The translations under genes and the position numbers were made by a program. 64,000 nucleotides of DNA. It comes from Flavobacterium reichenbachii. Its GTDB lineage: Bacteria > Bacteroidota > Bacteroidia > Flavobacteriales > Flavobacteriaceae. Within the stretch, counting starts at the first letter, position 1. The number at the start of each line of letters is the position of its first letter. Positions 27,238 through 35,677 of the stretch are shown here, in pieces. Under the pieces are notes generated by a model. That model ran no database searches. It saw only the letters and a program-made list of their open reading frames with translations, and was not told the origin of the DNA. The stretch covers positions 62,001 through 126,000 of the forward strand of contig NZ_MUHF01000006.1 of NCBI RefSeq assembly GCF_002217435.1, given 5' to 3'.

Positions 27238-29172
27238 ATGAAAAGAATACAATTTACCCTGATTGCACTAATGTCGTTTTTTAGTGTGCTGCAAGCGCAG
27301 GAAGACCATAAAGATGTACCGCCAGTTATCGCCGAAAAAGATTTAACAGCTTATTTATTTGTTTATTTTACAGGAAATAAGATTGAAGAAGAAGCAGTTT
27401 GTTATGCGGTAAGTACAGATGGCTACCACTATTATCATTTAAATAATAACAAACCTGTTTTAGACAGCAAAATAATCAGTTCGACAGGAGGAGTTCGCGA
27501 TCCGCATATTTTACGCGGAGAAGACGGTAAAACTTTCTACATGGTTTTAACCGATATGACATCTTCAAAAGGCTGGGACAGCAACCGTGCTATGATTTTG
27601 CTAAAAAGTACCGATTTGGTAAATTGGAAAAGCAGTGTTGTAAATATTCAGACTGCTTTTCCCGGAAATGAAAATCTAAAACGAGTTTGGGCACCGCAAA
27701 CCATTTACGATTCAAAAGCAGGAAAGTACTTGATTTACTTTAGTCTGCAGCATGCCGGAGGTCCTGATAAAATTTATTACGCTTACGCGAATAAAGACTT
27801 CACCGCTTTAGAAAGTGCTCCGAAATTATTATTCGTGCCAAAATCAGAAAAAGCTTGTATCGATGGAGATATTATCGAAAAAGACGGTGTGTACCATCTT
27901 TTCTATAAAACAGAAACTGAAAATCCGGGAATAAAATCAGCCTCAACAACCGATTTAATTTCTGGAAATTGGACAGAAAACGACAATTATCTGCAGCAGA
28001 CCAAAGAATCTGTTGAAGGTTCAAGTATATTCAAATTAAATAATTCTGATGACTACATTCTAATGTACGATGTCTACAAAAAAGGAAGGTATCAGTTTAC
28101 AAAAAGTAAAGATTTAGAAAACTTTTCGGTTATTGACAATGACATTTCGATGGATTTTAAACCGCGTCACGGAACTATTCTTCCTATTACTCGTTCTGAA
28201 TTGAAACGATTAACGGCAAAATGGGGAACTCCGGAGCAATTACCAAAGATTAATAATAATCCGGTTTTAGAAGGGTATTATGCAGATCCGGATATTTTAT
28301 ATTCGAACAAAACCAAAAAATATTACATCTATCCAACAAGTGACGGATTTGACAACTGGGGCGGCTATTATTTTAAAACCTTTTCATCAGATAATTTAGT
28401 AGACTGGAAAGACGAAGGAGTAATTCTAGATCTTAAAAAAGACGTTTCGTGGGCAGACAGAAATGCTTGGGCACCTTGTATTATTGAGAAAAAGATAAAA
28501 GGAAAATACAAGTATTTTTATTATTTCACAGGTGCGCAAAAAATTGGTGTCGCTTCATCAGACGATCCTGCGGGACCATTTAAAGACAGCGGAAAAGCAT
28601 TAATAAACGCAAAACCCGACGGCATAAAAGGCGGTCAGGAAATAGATCCCGATGTTTTTACCGATCCTAAAACCGGAAAAAGCTATTTGTATTGGGGGAA
28701 TATGTATATAGGCGTTGCAGAATTAAACGAAGATATGATTTCCTTAAAACCCGGAACTACAAAAGTTATTGCCGTTGATAAAACCTTTCGCGAAGGCACT
28801 TATGTGATTTACAGAAAAGGAATTTATTATTTCCTTTGGAGCGAAGACGATACCAGAAGTCCAAATTATAAAGTACGATACGGAACTTCAAAATCACCTT
28901 TAGGACCAATCGAAATTCCACAAAATAATATTGTAATTCAGGGAATTCCAGATCAGGGAATTTATGCAACAGGTCATAATTCGGTACTTCAGATTCCAAA
29001 TAAAGACGAATGGTATATTACATATCATAGATTTTCTTATCCGAACGGAATAAAAATGGGGCGGGCAGGAGGTTTCCACCGCGAAGTGTGTATCGATAAA
29101 CTGGAATTCAACCCAGATGGTTCAATAAAACAAGTGATTCCTACACACCAGGGAGTTAAGCCCATTAAGTAA
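27238..29172 (+). CDS. Secreted protein with two tandem GH43 domains
   Basis: After a signal peptide (to about residue 20) come two five-bladed propellers. The first (about 35-325) has GGVRDPHIL, ACIDGDIIEKDG and SVEGSSIF as candidate catalytic Asp, Asp, Glu. The second (about 340-635) has YYADPDIL, EIDPDVFTD and REGTYVIYRKG. Both sets look intact, so two activities are possible. GH43 enzymes include arabinofuranosidases, xylosidases and galactofuranosidases; the specificity here is not readable. It follows GH27 in the same direction. Confidence 0.85.
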   Translation: MKRIQFTLIALMSFFSVLQAQEDHKDVPPVIAEKDLTAYLFVYFTGNKIEEEAVCYAVSTDGYHYYHLNNNKPVLDSKIISSTGGVRDPHILRGEDGKTFYMVLTDMTSSKGWDSNRAMILLKSTDLVNWKSSVVNIQTAFPGNENLKRVWAPQTIYDSKAGKYLIYFSLQHAGGPDKIYYAYANKDFTALESAPKLLFVPKSEKACIDGDIIEKDGVYHLFYKTETENPGIKSASTTDLISGNWTENDNYLQQTKESVEGSSIFKLNNSDDYILMYDVYKKGRYQFTKSKDLENFSVIDNDISMDFKPRHGTILPITRSELKRLTAKWGTPEQLPKINNNPVLEGYYADPDILYSNKTKKYYIYPTSDGFDNWGGYYFKTFSSDNLVDWKDEGVILDLKKDVSWADRNAWAPCIIEKKIKGKYKYFYYFTGAQKIGVASSDDPAGPFKDSGKALINAKPDGIKGGQEIDPDVFTDPKTGKSYLYWGNMYIGVAELNEDMISLKPGTTKVIAVDKTFREGTYVIYRKGIYYFLWSEDDTRSPNYKVRYGTSKSPLGPIEIPQNNIVIQGIPDQGIYATGHNSVLQIPNKDEWYITYHRFSYPNGIKMGRAGGFHREVCIDKLEFNPDGSIKQVIPTHQGVKPIK

Positions 29173-29300
29173 TTTCTTTAATGTTAGATTGGAAATATTT
29201 TTTTTACAGAAACTCCACGAGTAAAAAATAAAATAAAATTAAGCCTTTCATGACCTGAAGAAATTGTTTACTTTCATAAACTCGTTTTAAAACCAATTAT

Positions 29301-30494
29301 ATGCACAAAAAATTAAATCTGTTTCTAGTAAAATCTATTATTGTATTATTTCTTATTCATGCTGCCTATTTTGTATATGGATATTTAACGTTTATAGGTT
29401 TAAAGGGAATAAACATTTATACCGAATTTTATAGATTCAAATTTTTTGATGATGTTTCTATTTCTCATTTCTTTGTCAGCGGTTTATTTTTACTTTTGTT
29501 TCTGGTTTTTTTACTTCGAAACCATTCCAAGCAAGGATATAATGCCGTAAATCTTTTAAAAATTGGCGCTGTAATTTTGTTCATCTCTTTTCTAACTTTT
29601 TCATTTTTTATAAGTTACAGCTTTGGAGTAAATGCGAAATTAAAAAGTGAATTATCAGAAACAGATTTCAATAAAGACAAAACACTGCTCAATGTATTAA
29701 ATCCGTTTTTATACAATTACACCTCATACAGTTCTAATAAATTGTTTAATTATGAGAACATTTTATATCCAGAGCCCTATCCTGTTTTAGAACAAACAGA
29801 CACGACATTTTATGATATACACGGCGAAAAATTTTCTACACAACAAACGAACTATTTCAGTATTGATACCTTAAAAATGCTGACTTCTTCGTATCAAAAA
29901 TTTAATAAAAACACTGATTTTGTCTTTGAACGGTTAGGACTTGATAAAGAAGAATTTGCTAAAAGAATCATTTCTAAAAAAATAATAAAAGACAGTACTG
30001 AAATCATTTTTAAAGGACGACTAGTATATCCAGATAGCGATCAGGATATTTGTATCTTCCTTGAAAATAAAATGCTTTACAAACCTATTTCTGATGTTTC
30101 TATTGAAGAACAACAGCATCAAAATGCGGTAAAAAGATATGAACTCCTCTATAAATACAAGGTAGATTCACTGCTTTATTCTTTTTATAAACTGGATACC
30201 TTATTTAAAAAATATAATATAGAAAGCCAGATAAAACCAAAGGAACTTACCAAAGATGCTTTTTACTATCGTAATAATAACGATGAACCGCTAAATGCCA
30301 TTAGAAATACATTTGATAGAGATGAATTAAAAGAAAAGATCGATACGGTAGAAAATTTGTTTTATAAACCCAGCTATCTTCATTCTTCTATTCAATTTAT
30401 ATTCTTTTCAGTTATTTTGATAGTATGGGCTGTTTTATTTTTACTTTTCATTTTATGGAATTATAAGAACAAAAAAAAGCTGTCTAAAATATAG
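29301..30494 (+). CDS. Hypothetical membrane protein
   Basis: The 397-residue protein has three N-terminal hydrophobic segments (about 10-30, 52-71 and 85-107), a large Lys- and Asp-rich extracytoplasmic region (about 110-365), and a final hydrophobic segment (about 366-388) followed by KNKKK. I do not recognise the family. It is convergent with the dioxygenase gene and shares a terminator whose stem contains its stop codon. Confidence 0.6.
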   Translation: MHKKLNLFLVKSIIVLFLIHAAYFVYGYLTFIGLKGINIYTEFYRFKFFDDVSISHFFVSGLFLLLFLVFLLRNHSKQGYNAVNLLKIGAVILFISFLTFSFFISYSFGVNAKLKSELSETDFNKDKTLLNVLNPFLYNYTSYSSNKLFNYENILYPEPYPVLEQTDTTFYDIHGEKFSTQQTNYFSIDTLKMLTSSYQKFNKNTDFVFERLGLDKEEFAKRIISKKIIKDSTEIIFKGRLVYPDSDQDICIFLENKMLYKPISDVSIEEQQHQNAVKRYELLYKYKVDSLLYSFYKLDTLFKKYNIESQIKPKELTKDAFYYRNNNDEPLNAIRNTFDRDELKEKIDTVENLFYKPSYLHSSIQFIFFSVILIVWAVLFLLFILWNYKNKKKLSKI

Positions 30495-30506
30495 ACAGCT
30501 TTCTAA
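30476..30506. terminator. Terminator between convergent genes
   Basis: AAAGCTGTCTA (30476-30486) pairs with TAGACAGCTTT (30492-30502). The TAG stop of the membrane protein gene is in the right arm. A-rich sequence on the left lets it work for the minus-strand gene as well. Confidence 0.75.
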
Positions 30507-30534
30507 CAAATTAAATAAAAGATTTATTTCAGAA

Positions 30535-31473
30535 TTAATTAATCTTAACCAAATGCGCTTCAATAGCAGCTCTGTCAGATTCGTATTGTGCCGGAAGTTT
30601 TAAGTTTTGACCTAATTCCTCCAAGCTTTCATCTACCATAAAACCTGGGTTATCTGTAGCGATTTCAAACAAAACTCCTCCTGGTTCTCTAAAATAAAGA
30701 GAGTGGAAATATTGTCTGTCAATCTGTGGTGTAATAGATAATCCGTAAGCTTCGATTTTTTCACGGAAGTGCATTAAAATTTCATCGTTTTGAACTCTAA
30801 AAGCTACGTGATGAACAGTTCCGTTGGCGTTGAAACCGCGTTTTTCTTCCGGCAGTTCTACTAAGTCAACAATTGCAGCGTTTTCTACAGCATCTGTTGC
30901 ATAACGGTAACGGTTTACATCCTGATCAATCAATTTATAACCAAATATTTCGGTTAAGATTGCTGCTGTTGCTTTTATACTGGTTAAAGTCAAAGTAATG
31001 TTATGGAAACCTCTTGTAGCCACAGCTGCTTTTACTTCGTCTGTTTCCCAGGGTTTTCTGTTATCTTCTGTTTTAGATTCTATTAACTCTAATTTTAATC
31101 CGTCCGGATCTAAGAAAGTAAGATATTTTTCTCCGAATTTTTCAGCCGGTTTATTGTAAATTACATTGTATTGCTCAAAACGTTTCTGCCAGAAGTCCAA
31201 GCTTCCTTTTGGAACAGAATAGCCAATTTCAGTTGCCATTCCAGATCCTTTTCTTCCTTGCTGAATTGCATCTCCCCAAGGGAAAAAAGTTAAGATTGTT
31301 CCCGCGCTTCCCACTTCATCACCAAAGTAAAAATGATACGTTCCCGGATCGTCAAAATTTACCGTTTTTTTGATAAAACGTAATCCTAATATGTTAGAGT
31401 AAAAGTTGAAGTTGCGTTTAGCGTCACCTGCAATTGCAGTAATATGGTGTAAGCCTAAAATTTTATTTTCCAT
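30535..31473 (-). CDS. Ring-cleaving dioxygenase, glyoxalase fold (MhqO-like)
   Basis: Two vicinal-oxygen-chelate halves are visible: LGLHHITAIAGDAKRNFNFY at the start and GFHNITLTLTSIKATAAIL in the middle, with HVAFRV and LYFREPGGVLFEIATD completing the metal site. This is the MhqO/MhqA pattern of hydroquinone dioxygenases linked to quinone and electrophile stress. An MhqD-like hydrolase lies at 34508. The promoter region carries both recurrent palindromes of this region, suggesting two separate inputs. It is divergent from a sigma-54 activator gene. Confidence 0.88.
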   Translation of the reverse strand: MENKILGLHHITAIAGDAKRNFNFYSNILGLRFIKKTVNFDDPGTYHFYFGDEVGSAGTILTFFPWGDAIQQGRKGSGMATEIGYSVPKGSLDFWQKRFEQYNVIYNKPAEKFGEKYLTFLDPDGLKLELIESKTEDNRKPWETDEVKAAVATRGFHNITLTLTSIKATAAILTEIFGYKLIDQDVNRYRYATDAVENAAIVDLVELPEEKRGFNANGTVHHVAFRVQNDEILMHFREKIEAYGLSITPQIDRQYFHSLYFREPGGVLFEIATDNPGFMVDESLEELGQNLKLPAQYESDRAAIEAHLVKIN

Positions 31474-31510
31474 GGTTTTTATGTATTAAATTGTTATTGA
31501 TTTTCTTTTA

Positions 31511-31555
31511 CAAATTTACTTCGGTTATGGCTGTGCATCGATTAACCTAGATTAA
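31511..31555 (-). promoter_or_regulatory. Promoter with upstream TTAAYCTAGRTTAA palindrome
   Basis: On the minus strand, a 14-nt palindrome (31542-31555) is followed after 23 nt by the -7 box TAAATTTG (31518-31511), 37 nt before the dioxygenase ATG. The palindrome centre lies about where class II Crp/Fnr activators bind. The same arrangement recurs at 35633-35677 and 47790-47834. Confidence 0.7.
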
Positions 31556-31606
31556 GAAATAAAAAGCCGTTACTTTTTTTTATTGTTTAATTTTAAGCAA
31601 ATGTTA

Positions 31607-31620
31607 TTCCGTGTGTATAA
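31607..31620 (-). promoter_or_regulatory. Sigma-54-like -24/-12 promoter
   Basis: Minus-strand GGAATAACATTTGC has the required GG-N10-GC spacing and TTTGC at -12. It is 46 nt downstream of the TACGATATATCGTA palindrome and would drive the dioxygenase gene with a leader of about 120 nt. Confidence 0.5.
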
Positions 31621-31666
31621 ATCATTGTATATTAGTTGTTTGTGTTTAATGTATCTTTTCTAACTA

Positions 31667-31680
31667 TACGATATATCGTA
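31667..31680. promoter_or_regulatory. TACGATATATCGTA palindrome, candidate enhancer site
   Basis: A perfect 14-bp palindrome between the divergent dioxygenase and sigma-54 activator genes. The variant TACGATATTTCGTA recurs at 46432-46445 and 48082-48095, each upstream of a sigma-54-like element. Confidence 0.65.
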
Positions 31681-31788
31681 ATTTTATGAGTCAAAATATG
31701 TTTTATTTAAAAAATCAATATTATTTTAATAAAGCTATTTCTTAAATTTACGCTGTTACCGCATAAAATACCACACGAATTATTGTTT

Positions 31789-33381
31789 ATGGAAAAGCCG
31801 ACAGATCAAACTGCAATTATTATGAAGCGATTGCAGGATAGAGAACGAGAACAAATGTTGATTTTGTCCATTTGCGCGACACTTTCTCAGTCTCTGACTA
31901 AAGATGAATTTGGCAATGCAGTAAGCAGTATTCTTAAAGATGAGTTTTCTTTTGAAGATTTTATTTTGGCTTCCGCCGAAGAAAGTGAAACTGAATATCA
32001 CATTTTCTATCAATATTTGCAGAAAGATGCGGCGCTGAAAAAACATATAATGAATGACGGCTTTTTTGATCTTTGTATGGATTCTGCCGATACGGTTGTT
32101 TTTGACCTGAAAATGCTAAACGAAAAAAAGAATAATTTTCCTCCACACATTACTCTTGCAAATAATAAAGGATTTAAAAACGGAATAGGAATCTGCCTTC
32201 CTTATATAAAAGGAAACAGAAACGTACTTTTTCTGTTCTTTAAAAATGCCAATACTTTCAGCAGAGAATCCGGCCGAATTATGAGGGGAATTGCGATGCA
32301 GCTTTCTATAACGGTTAGAAATATTATTTTGACTCAGGAATACGAAAGCAAAAGAAGCGAGCTTACAATTCTGAATACAAATCCAATAGAAAAAAAGGAA
32401 GAACCGATTATTGCAGATAAACAAGGTTTTCAGGGAATTGTAGGAAACAGCGATGCAATGCAGAATGTGTATGAATTGATTTCGCAAGTGGCAGCTTCTC
32501 AATCTACCGTTTTAATTTCAGGTGAAACAGGAACAGGAAAAGAGTTGATTGCCGCCGCCATTCATAACTTATCCTTAGTATCCAACGAAAGAATGGTCAA
32601 AGTAAATTGTGCTTCGATTCCTGAAAATTTAATTGAAAGCGAATTATTCGGACATGAAAAAGGTGCGTTTACAGGAGCTTCAGATTTAAGAATTGGCAAG
32701 TTTGAGCAGGCAGATAACGGCACTATTTTTTTGGATGAAATAGGGGAGCTCCCTTTAGAATTACAGGGAAAACTGCTTCGTGTGCTTCAGGAAAAAGAAA
32801 TAGAAAGAATTAGCGGTAAAAACACCATAAAAGTAAATGTCCGCGTGATTGCAGCCACCAACAGATCACTTGAAAAGGAAGTTGCCGAAGGGCGTTTTAG
32901 GAGTGATTTATATTATCGATTGAATGTTTTTCCGATTTCGCTTCCAGCTTTGCGAGACCGACCAGAAGATATAGAAGTTTTAGGAAATTTTTTCTTAGAA
33001 AGACATTCACTGCGAATCGGAAAAAAGATAAAAGGTTTTTCTAAAAAAGTACTCAAAAGTATGACGGCTAATGTCTGGCCTGGAAATGTGCGTGAACTCG
33101 AAAATATGGTAGAACGCAGTATTTTGTTTGCTAAAGATGAGGTTATAAAAGAAATGAATTTCCCGGAAAATTTTAAAACTGAATCCGCTGCTTTCGAAAA
33201 TGATTTTTTTATTAAAACATTACAGGAAGTAGAAAAAGAGTATATTTTGAAAATAGTAAAAAAATGCGGCGGAAGAATATCGGGACCTCAGGGCGCAGCG
33301 GTTTTATTAGATTTACCCGGAACAACGCTAATTTCGAAAATGCAGAAATTAGGCATTAAAAAAGAACATTTTTTTGAATAA
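31789..33381 (+). CDS. Sigma-54-dependent transcriptional activator with GAF-like sensor domain
   Basis: ATG at 31789 is preferred to a TTG two codons earlier. An N-terminal GAF-like region (about 20-185) is followed by the AAA+ domain with GETGTGKE (Walker A, 245-252), GAFTGA (sigma-54 contact loop) and [10 protein letters not shown] (Walker B), and a Fis-type helix-turn-helix at the C-terminus ([20 protein letters not shown]). It has no receiver domain, so a small molecule is the likely signal. It is divergent from the dioxygenase gene and strongly similar in the AAA+ domain to the response regulator at 35674. Palindromes 109 nt upstream suggest autoregulation. Confidence 0.9.
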   Translation: MEKPTDQTAIIMKRLQDREREQMLILSICATLSQSLTKDEFGNAVSSILKDEFSFEDFILASAEESETEYHIFYQYLQKDAALKKHIMNDGFFDLCMDSADTVVFDLKMLNEKKNNFPPHITLANNKGFKNGIGICLPYIKGNRNVLFLFFKNANTFSRESGRIMRGIAMQLSITVRNIILTQEYESKRSELTILNTNPIEKKEEPIIADKQGFQGIVGNSDAMQNVYELISQVAASQSTVLISGETGTGKELIAAAIHNLSLVSNERMVKVNCASIPENLIESELFGHEKGAFTGASDLRIGKFEQADNGTIFLDEIGELPLELQGKLLRVLQEKEIERISGKNTIKVNVRVIAATNRSLEKEVAEGRFRSDLYYRLNVFPISLPALRDRPEDIEVLGNFFLERHSLRIGKKIKGFSKKVLKSMTANVWPGNVRELENMVERSILFAKDEVIKEMNFPENFKTESAAFENDFFIKTLQEVEKEYILKIVKKCGGRISGPQGAAVLLDLPGTTLISKMQKLGIKKEHFFE

Positions 33382-33382
33382 T

Positions 33383-34000
33383 TTATTCCTGAATCATCTT
33401 TATTTTTCCAGAAGAAACGGCCCAGAAAATTAATAATGCCATACTTATAACCAAAGCTGCTGTTGGATACTGAAATGAAATTCCGAAAGCGATTAAATAA
33501 GTCGGCAGTCCGTATAAATAATTGTTTCTGATTTTTTTTATCGCCGAATTTGTAATTTCAGGACGTAAAAGTTTCTTGTTACTGCTCGCCGTATACCACA
33601 ACAAATTGTACGAAAGATTGATAAGTACAAATATTCCCGTATAAATCGCCACCGCAATATTGGAAGCTTCGCCCTCAAAAAAACGAGCTAATAAAGCAGT
33701 TGGATAAGAAACTGCTGTAACCAGAAAAAGAATCAATCCGTTTGCAAACATAATGGCCGTATTACGACTGTAAATCTGTTTGAAGATCTTATGATGATTG
33801 ACCCACATGATAAAAATACTGAAAAAAGAAAGCGTAAAAGCAAGATACGACGTCCATTCTCCTTTTAAAAAAGACAATAATTCAGTGCCATTTTTTATCG
33901 TGCTTGTTTCGGGAGCATGAAGATCCAGAACCAAAAGCGTAATCGCAATTGCAAATACGGCATCGCTGAAATTCTCTATTCTTACAGTTTCTTTTTCCAT
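33383..34000 (-). CDS. TMEM175/DUF1211 family potassium-channel-like membrane protein
   Basis: Starting at the ATG of 34000, the product begins MEKETVRIENFSDAVFAIAI, the FSD-containing first helix typical of TMEM175-like channels. About six hydrophobic segments follow. A longer frame starting at 34060 would use a TTG inside the R3 repeat and is rejected. Bacterial members conduct potassium. It is convergent with the sigma-54 activator gene (1-nt gap) and last in a row of minus-strand stress genes. Confidence 0.82.
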   Translation of the reverse strand: MEKETVRIENFSDAVFAIAITLLVLDLHAPETSTIKNGTELLSFLKGEWTSYLAFTLSFFSIFIMWVNHHKIFKQIYSRNTAIMFANGLILFLVTAVSYPTALLARFFEGEASNIAVAIYTGIFVLINLSYNLLWYTASSNKKLLRPEITNSAIKKIRNNYLYGLPTYLIAFGISFQYPTAALVISMALLIFWAVSSGKIKMIQE

Positions 34001-34019
34001 TTTTTTATTCTTTGTATTA

Positions 34020-34141
34020 TTAACCGCAAAGCCCGCAAAGGTTTTACGCAAGGTTCGCAAAGTTTTTAGACAAAGCTTTGCGTACTTTGCCTTTTTTATA
34101 AAAGAACTAATAGTATAAAACTTTGCGGACTTTGCGGTTAA
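34020..34141. repeat. Palindromic intergenic element (R3)
   Basis: The ends, 34020-34040 and 34121-34141, are 21-nt inverted repeats with one mismatch (TTAACCGCAAAG outward). The interior contains several more GCAAAG/CTTTGC words and can fold on itself. It separates the cupin and TMEM175-like genes, both on the minus strand. Confidence 0.8.
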
Positions 34142-34160
34142 ATTATTTCGAGTATTTAAT

Positions 34161-34511
34161 TTATAATTTTATAAATATTGATTTTCGCAGTTTGGGTTCA
34201 ATATTTTTGGTCTTGTGTCCTTTTCCTGTCGTGTCTTCGACCAATAAAATCGATCCTGTTTCAAAAGTTCTTTTTGCTCCCAAAGAAGTTTCTATTTCTA
34301 CACCGCCTTCTAGTAAAACAATATATTGACGATCTGGCGCATTATGAAAATCGTAATCGTAAGACGGACTAACTTCTCTAAAAACAATAGATTTAACAGG
34401 TTCATCATCAGATAGAAATCCGATATCGCCATTGTTTTTCAACGGAACTTCGAAGTCTTCAAAATGACTTTCGCCATTTGCATCGCTGTAAACTCGTGTT
34501 ATCTGAATCAT
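34161..34511 (-). CDS. Small cupin-domain protein
   Basis: The 116-residue protein has a cupin barrel: DRQYIVLLEGGVEIETSLG, then FETGSILLVEDTTGKGHKT. The second motif keeps a conserved His (KGH). No catalytic partner domain is present, so its role is open; it may bind a small ligand or metal. Its start overlaps the stop of the MhqD-like hydrolase by 4 nt, which implies one transcript and coupled translation. Confidence 0.78.
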   Translation of the reverse strand: MIQITRVYSDANGESHFEDFEVPLKNNGDIGFLSDDEPVKSIVFREVSPSYDYDFHNAPDRQYIVLLEGGVEIETSLGAKRTFETGSILLVEDTTGKGHKTKNIEPKLRKSIFIKL

Positions 34512-35128
34512 TTTTTTGCAAAAACAAGTTTATTAGCCAAATCTATTTCGTCCTGACTTATGGTATGTCCCATATTTGGATAGATTTTTTTAGTCACAGA
34601 AGCGCCCATTTTTTCTAAAAGCGCTGCAGTTTCATTTACTCTTTCTACTGGAACATGAAAATCTGGATCGCTTGTTCCGATAAAAATTGGTGTATTTTCG
34701 AAGTTTCCGTCATAATGATTTTCATATACTTTATCGCCGATAAGGCCGCCGGTAAAAGCGACAACGCCTCCGTATTTTGCAGCATTTCTGGCTGTAAATT
34801 CTAAAGCAAGACAAGCTCCCTGAGAAAATCCGAGGAAATAAATATTCTCTTTTTCGATTCCGTTTTGCTGAATTGCCACAACAACCTGATGAATAGCATC
34901 TAATGATTTCGAAAACGAAGGTTCATTCTCTTCAATCGGTACCAAAAATGAATACGGATACCAGGTTCTGTTTTCTGCCTGTGGTGCAGCTAAGGCAAAT
35001 TTTTCAACTTCAAGATGTTTTGCAATTGAGAGAATATCATGTGCGCCTGCACCACGGCCGTGAATCATAATTAAAGCCTTTTTGGCTTCGTTTAAAGGCA
35101 CACCGTCTGTTATAATTTCTGTATTCAT
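34508..35128 (-). CDS. Alpha/beta hydrolase, phospholipase/carboxylesterase family (MhqD-like)
   Basis: A 206-residue alpha/beta hydrolase with IHGRGAG (oxyanion region), LGFSQGACLAL (nucleophile Ser), GTSDPDFHVP (Asp) and NMGHTIS (His). The family includes MhqD of Bacillus, which acts with MhqO dioxygenases in quinone resistance; an MhqO-like gene lies 3 kb away. Overlap with the cupin gene suggests joint function. The 5' side is separated from the acetyltransferase gene by the R4 palindrome. Confidence 0.85.
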   Translation of the reverse strand: MNTEIITDGVPLNEAKKALIMIHGRGAGAHDILSIAKHLEVEKFALAAPQAENRTWYPYSFLVPIEENEPSFSKSLDAIHQVVVAIQQNGIEKENIYFLGFSQGACLALEFTARNAAKYGGVVAFTGGLIGDKVYENHYDGNFENTPIFIGTSDPDFHVPVERVNETAALLEKMGASVTKKIYPNMGHTISQDEIDLANKLVFAKK

Positions 35129-35188
35129 AAGTTTATTTTTTAATTAATGCGTTAGATCACGCTAATTTTTTGTTGCTTAAACCTGAGT

Positions 35189-35277
35189 AAAACTTTGCGC
35201 CTCTGCGACTTTGCGTGCAAATTTCTCGTTGCTGAGAAAAAAAATAATCTCGCAAAGTCGCAGAGGCGCAAAGTTTT
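35189..35277. repeat. Perfect 27-bp inverted repeat element (R4)
   Basis: 35189-35215 and 35251-35277 are complementary at all 27 positions (words AAAACTTTGCG and CGCAAAGTCGC). The 35-nt centre contains a nested TTTCTC/GAGAAA hairpin. It lies between the acetyltransferase and MhqD-like genes, both minus strand. Confidence 0.9.
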
Positions 35278-35310
35278 TTTAAACAATTATTAAAAACTGT
35301 GGCTATTCAA

Positions 35311-35601
35311 TTATTTTTTCCAGATATCCTGATATTCATCCGGATGTCTTTTGAATTGTGCGTGTACATAAGGACAAAGTGCCAAAACCAACATATTGTT
35401 TTTACGAACATACGAAACCATTTCTTCCAAAAGTTTTTTTGCATATCCTTTTCCTTCGGCTTCTGGTTCAACTCCAGTATGGTAAACGGTTAGCAAATCG
35501 TCTTTGATACTTACGGTCATTTCGCCTAGTTTTTTATCATCCACATAAAGATTAAAAGCGCCGTGTTTTTTCTCGTCTAATTCTAATTTTATTGTTTCCA
35601 T
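35311..35601 (-). CDS. Small GNAT-like N-acetyltransferase (Acetyltransf_CG type)
   Basis: The 96-residue protein has the compact YjdJ-like pattern: YHTGVEPEAEGKGYAKKLLEEMVSY for the acetyl-CoA-binding turn, then CPYVHAQFKRHPDEYQDI. These minimal GNATs have poorly known substrates. Its promoter carries the TTAATCTAGATTAA palindrome 23 nt before a -7 box, linking it to the dioxygenase and the chloroperoxidase-like hydrolase. Confidence 0.82.
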   Translation of the reverse strand: METIKLELDEKKHGAFNLYVDDKKLGEMTVSIKDDLLTVYHTGVEPEAEGKGYAKKLLEEMVSYVRKNNMLVLALCPYVHAQFKRHPDEYQDIWKK

Positions 35602-35632
35602 ATTTATTTTTTTATGTCTTGGTTTATAAATA

Positions 35633-35677
35633 CAAAGTTCGTTAAGCTAGCAGTTAAGTCTGCTTAATCTAGATTAA
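35633..35677 (-). promoter_or_regulatory. Promoter with TTAATCTAGATTAA palindrome
   Basis: Minus-strand palindrome at 35664-35677 (perfect, 14 bp), 23-nt gap, then GAACTTTG at 35640-35633 as the -7 box, with the first two bases off consensus. The ATG of the acetyltransferase is 32 nt further. The palindrome overlaps the stop codon of the upstream response regulator gene. A related TTAAGCTAGC word lies in the gap. Confidence 0.65.

Noticed and set aside
32116..32502. 128-codon antisense ORF within the sigma-54 activator gene
   Set aside because: It mirrors a well-conserved coding region and has no start context or family resemblance; it is a shadow frame.
34001..34060. N-terminal extension of the TMEM175-like protein
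   Set aside because: It would start at a TTG inside the R3 palindrome; family members start just before the FSD helix, at the ATG of 34000.
35189..35277. Insertion sequence end
   Set aside because: No transposase ORF or second long inverted copy nearby; the whole element is under 100 nt.
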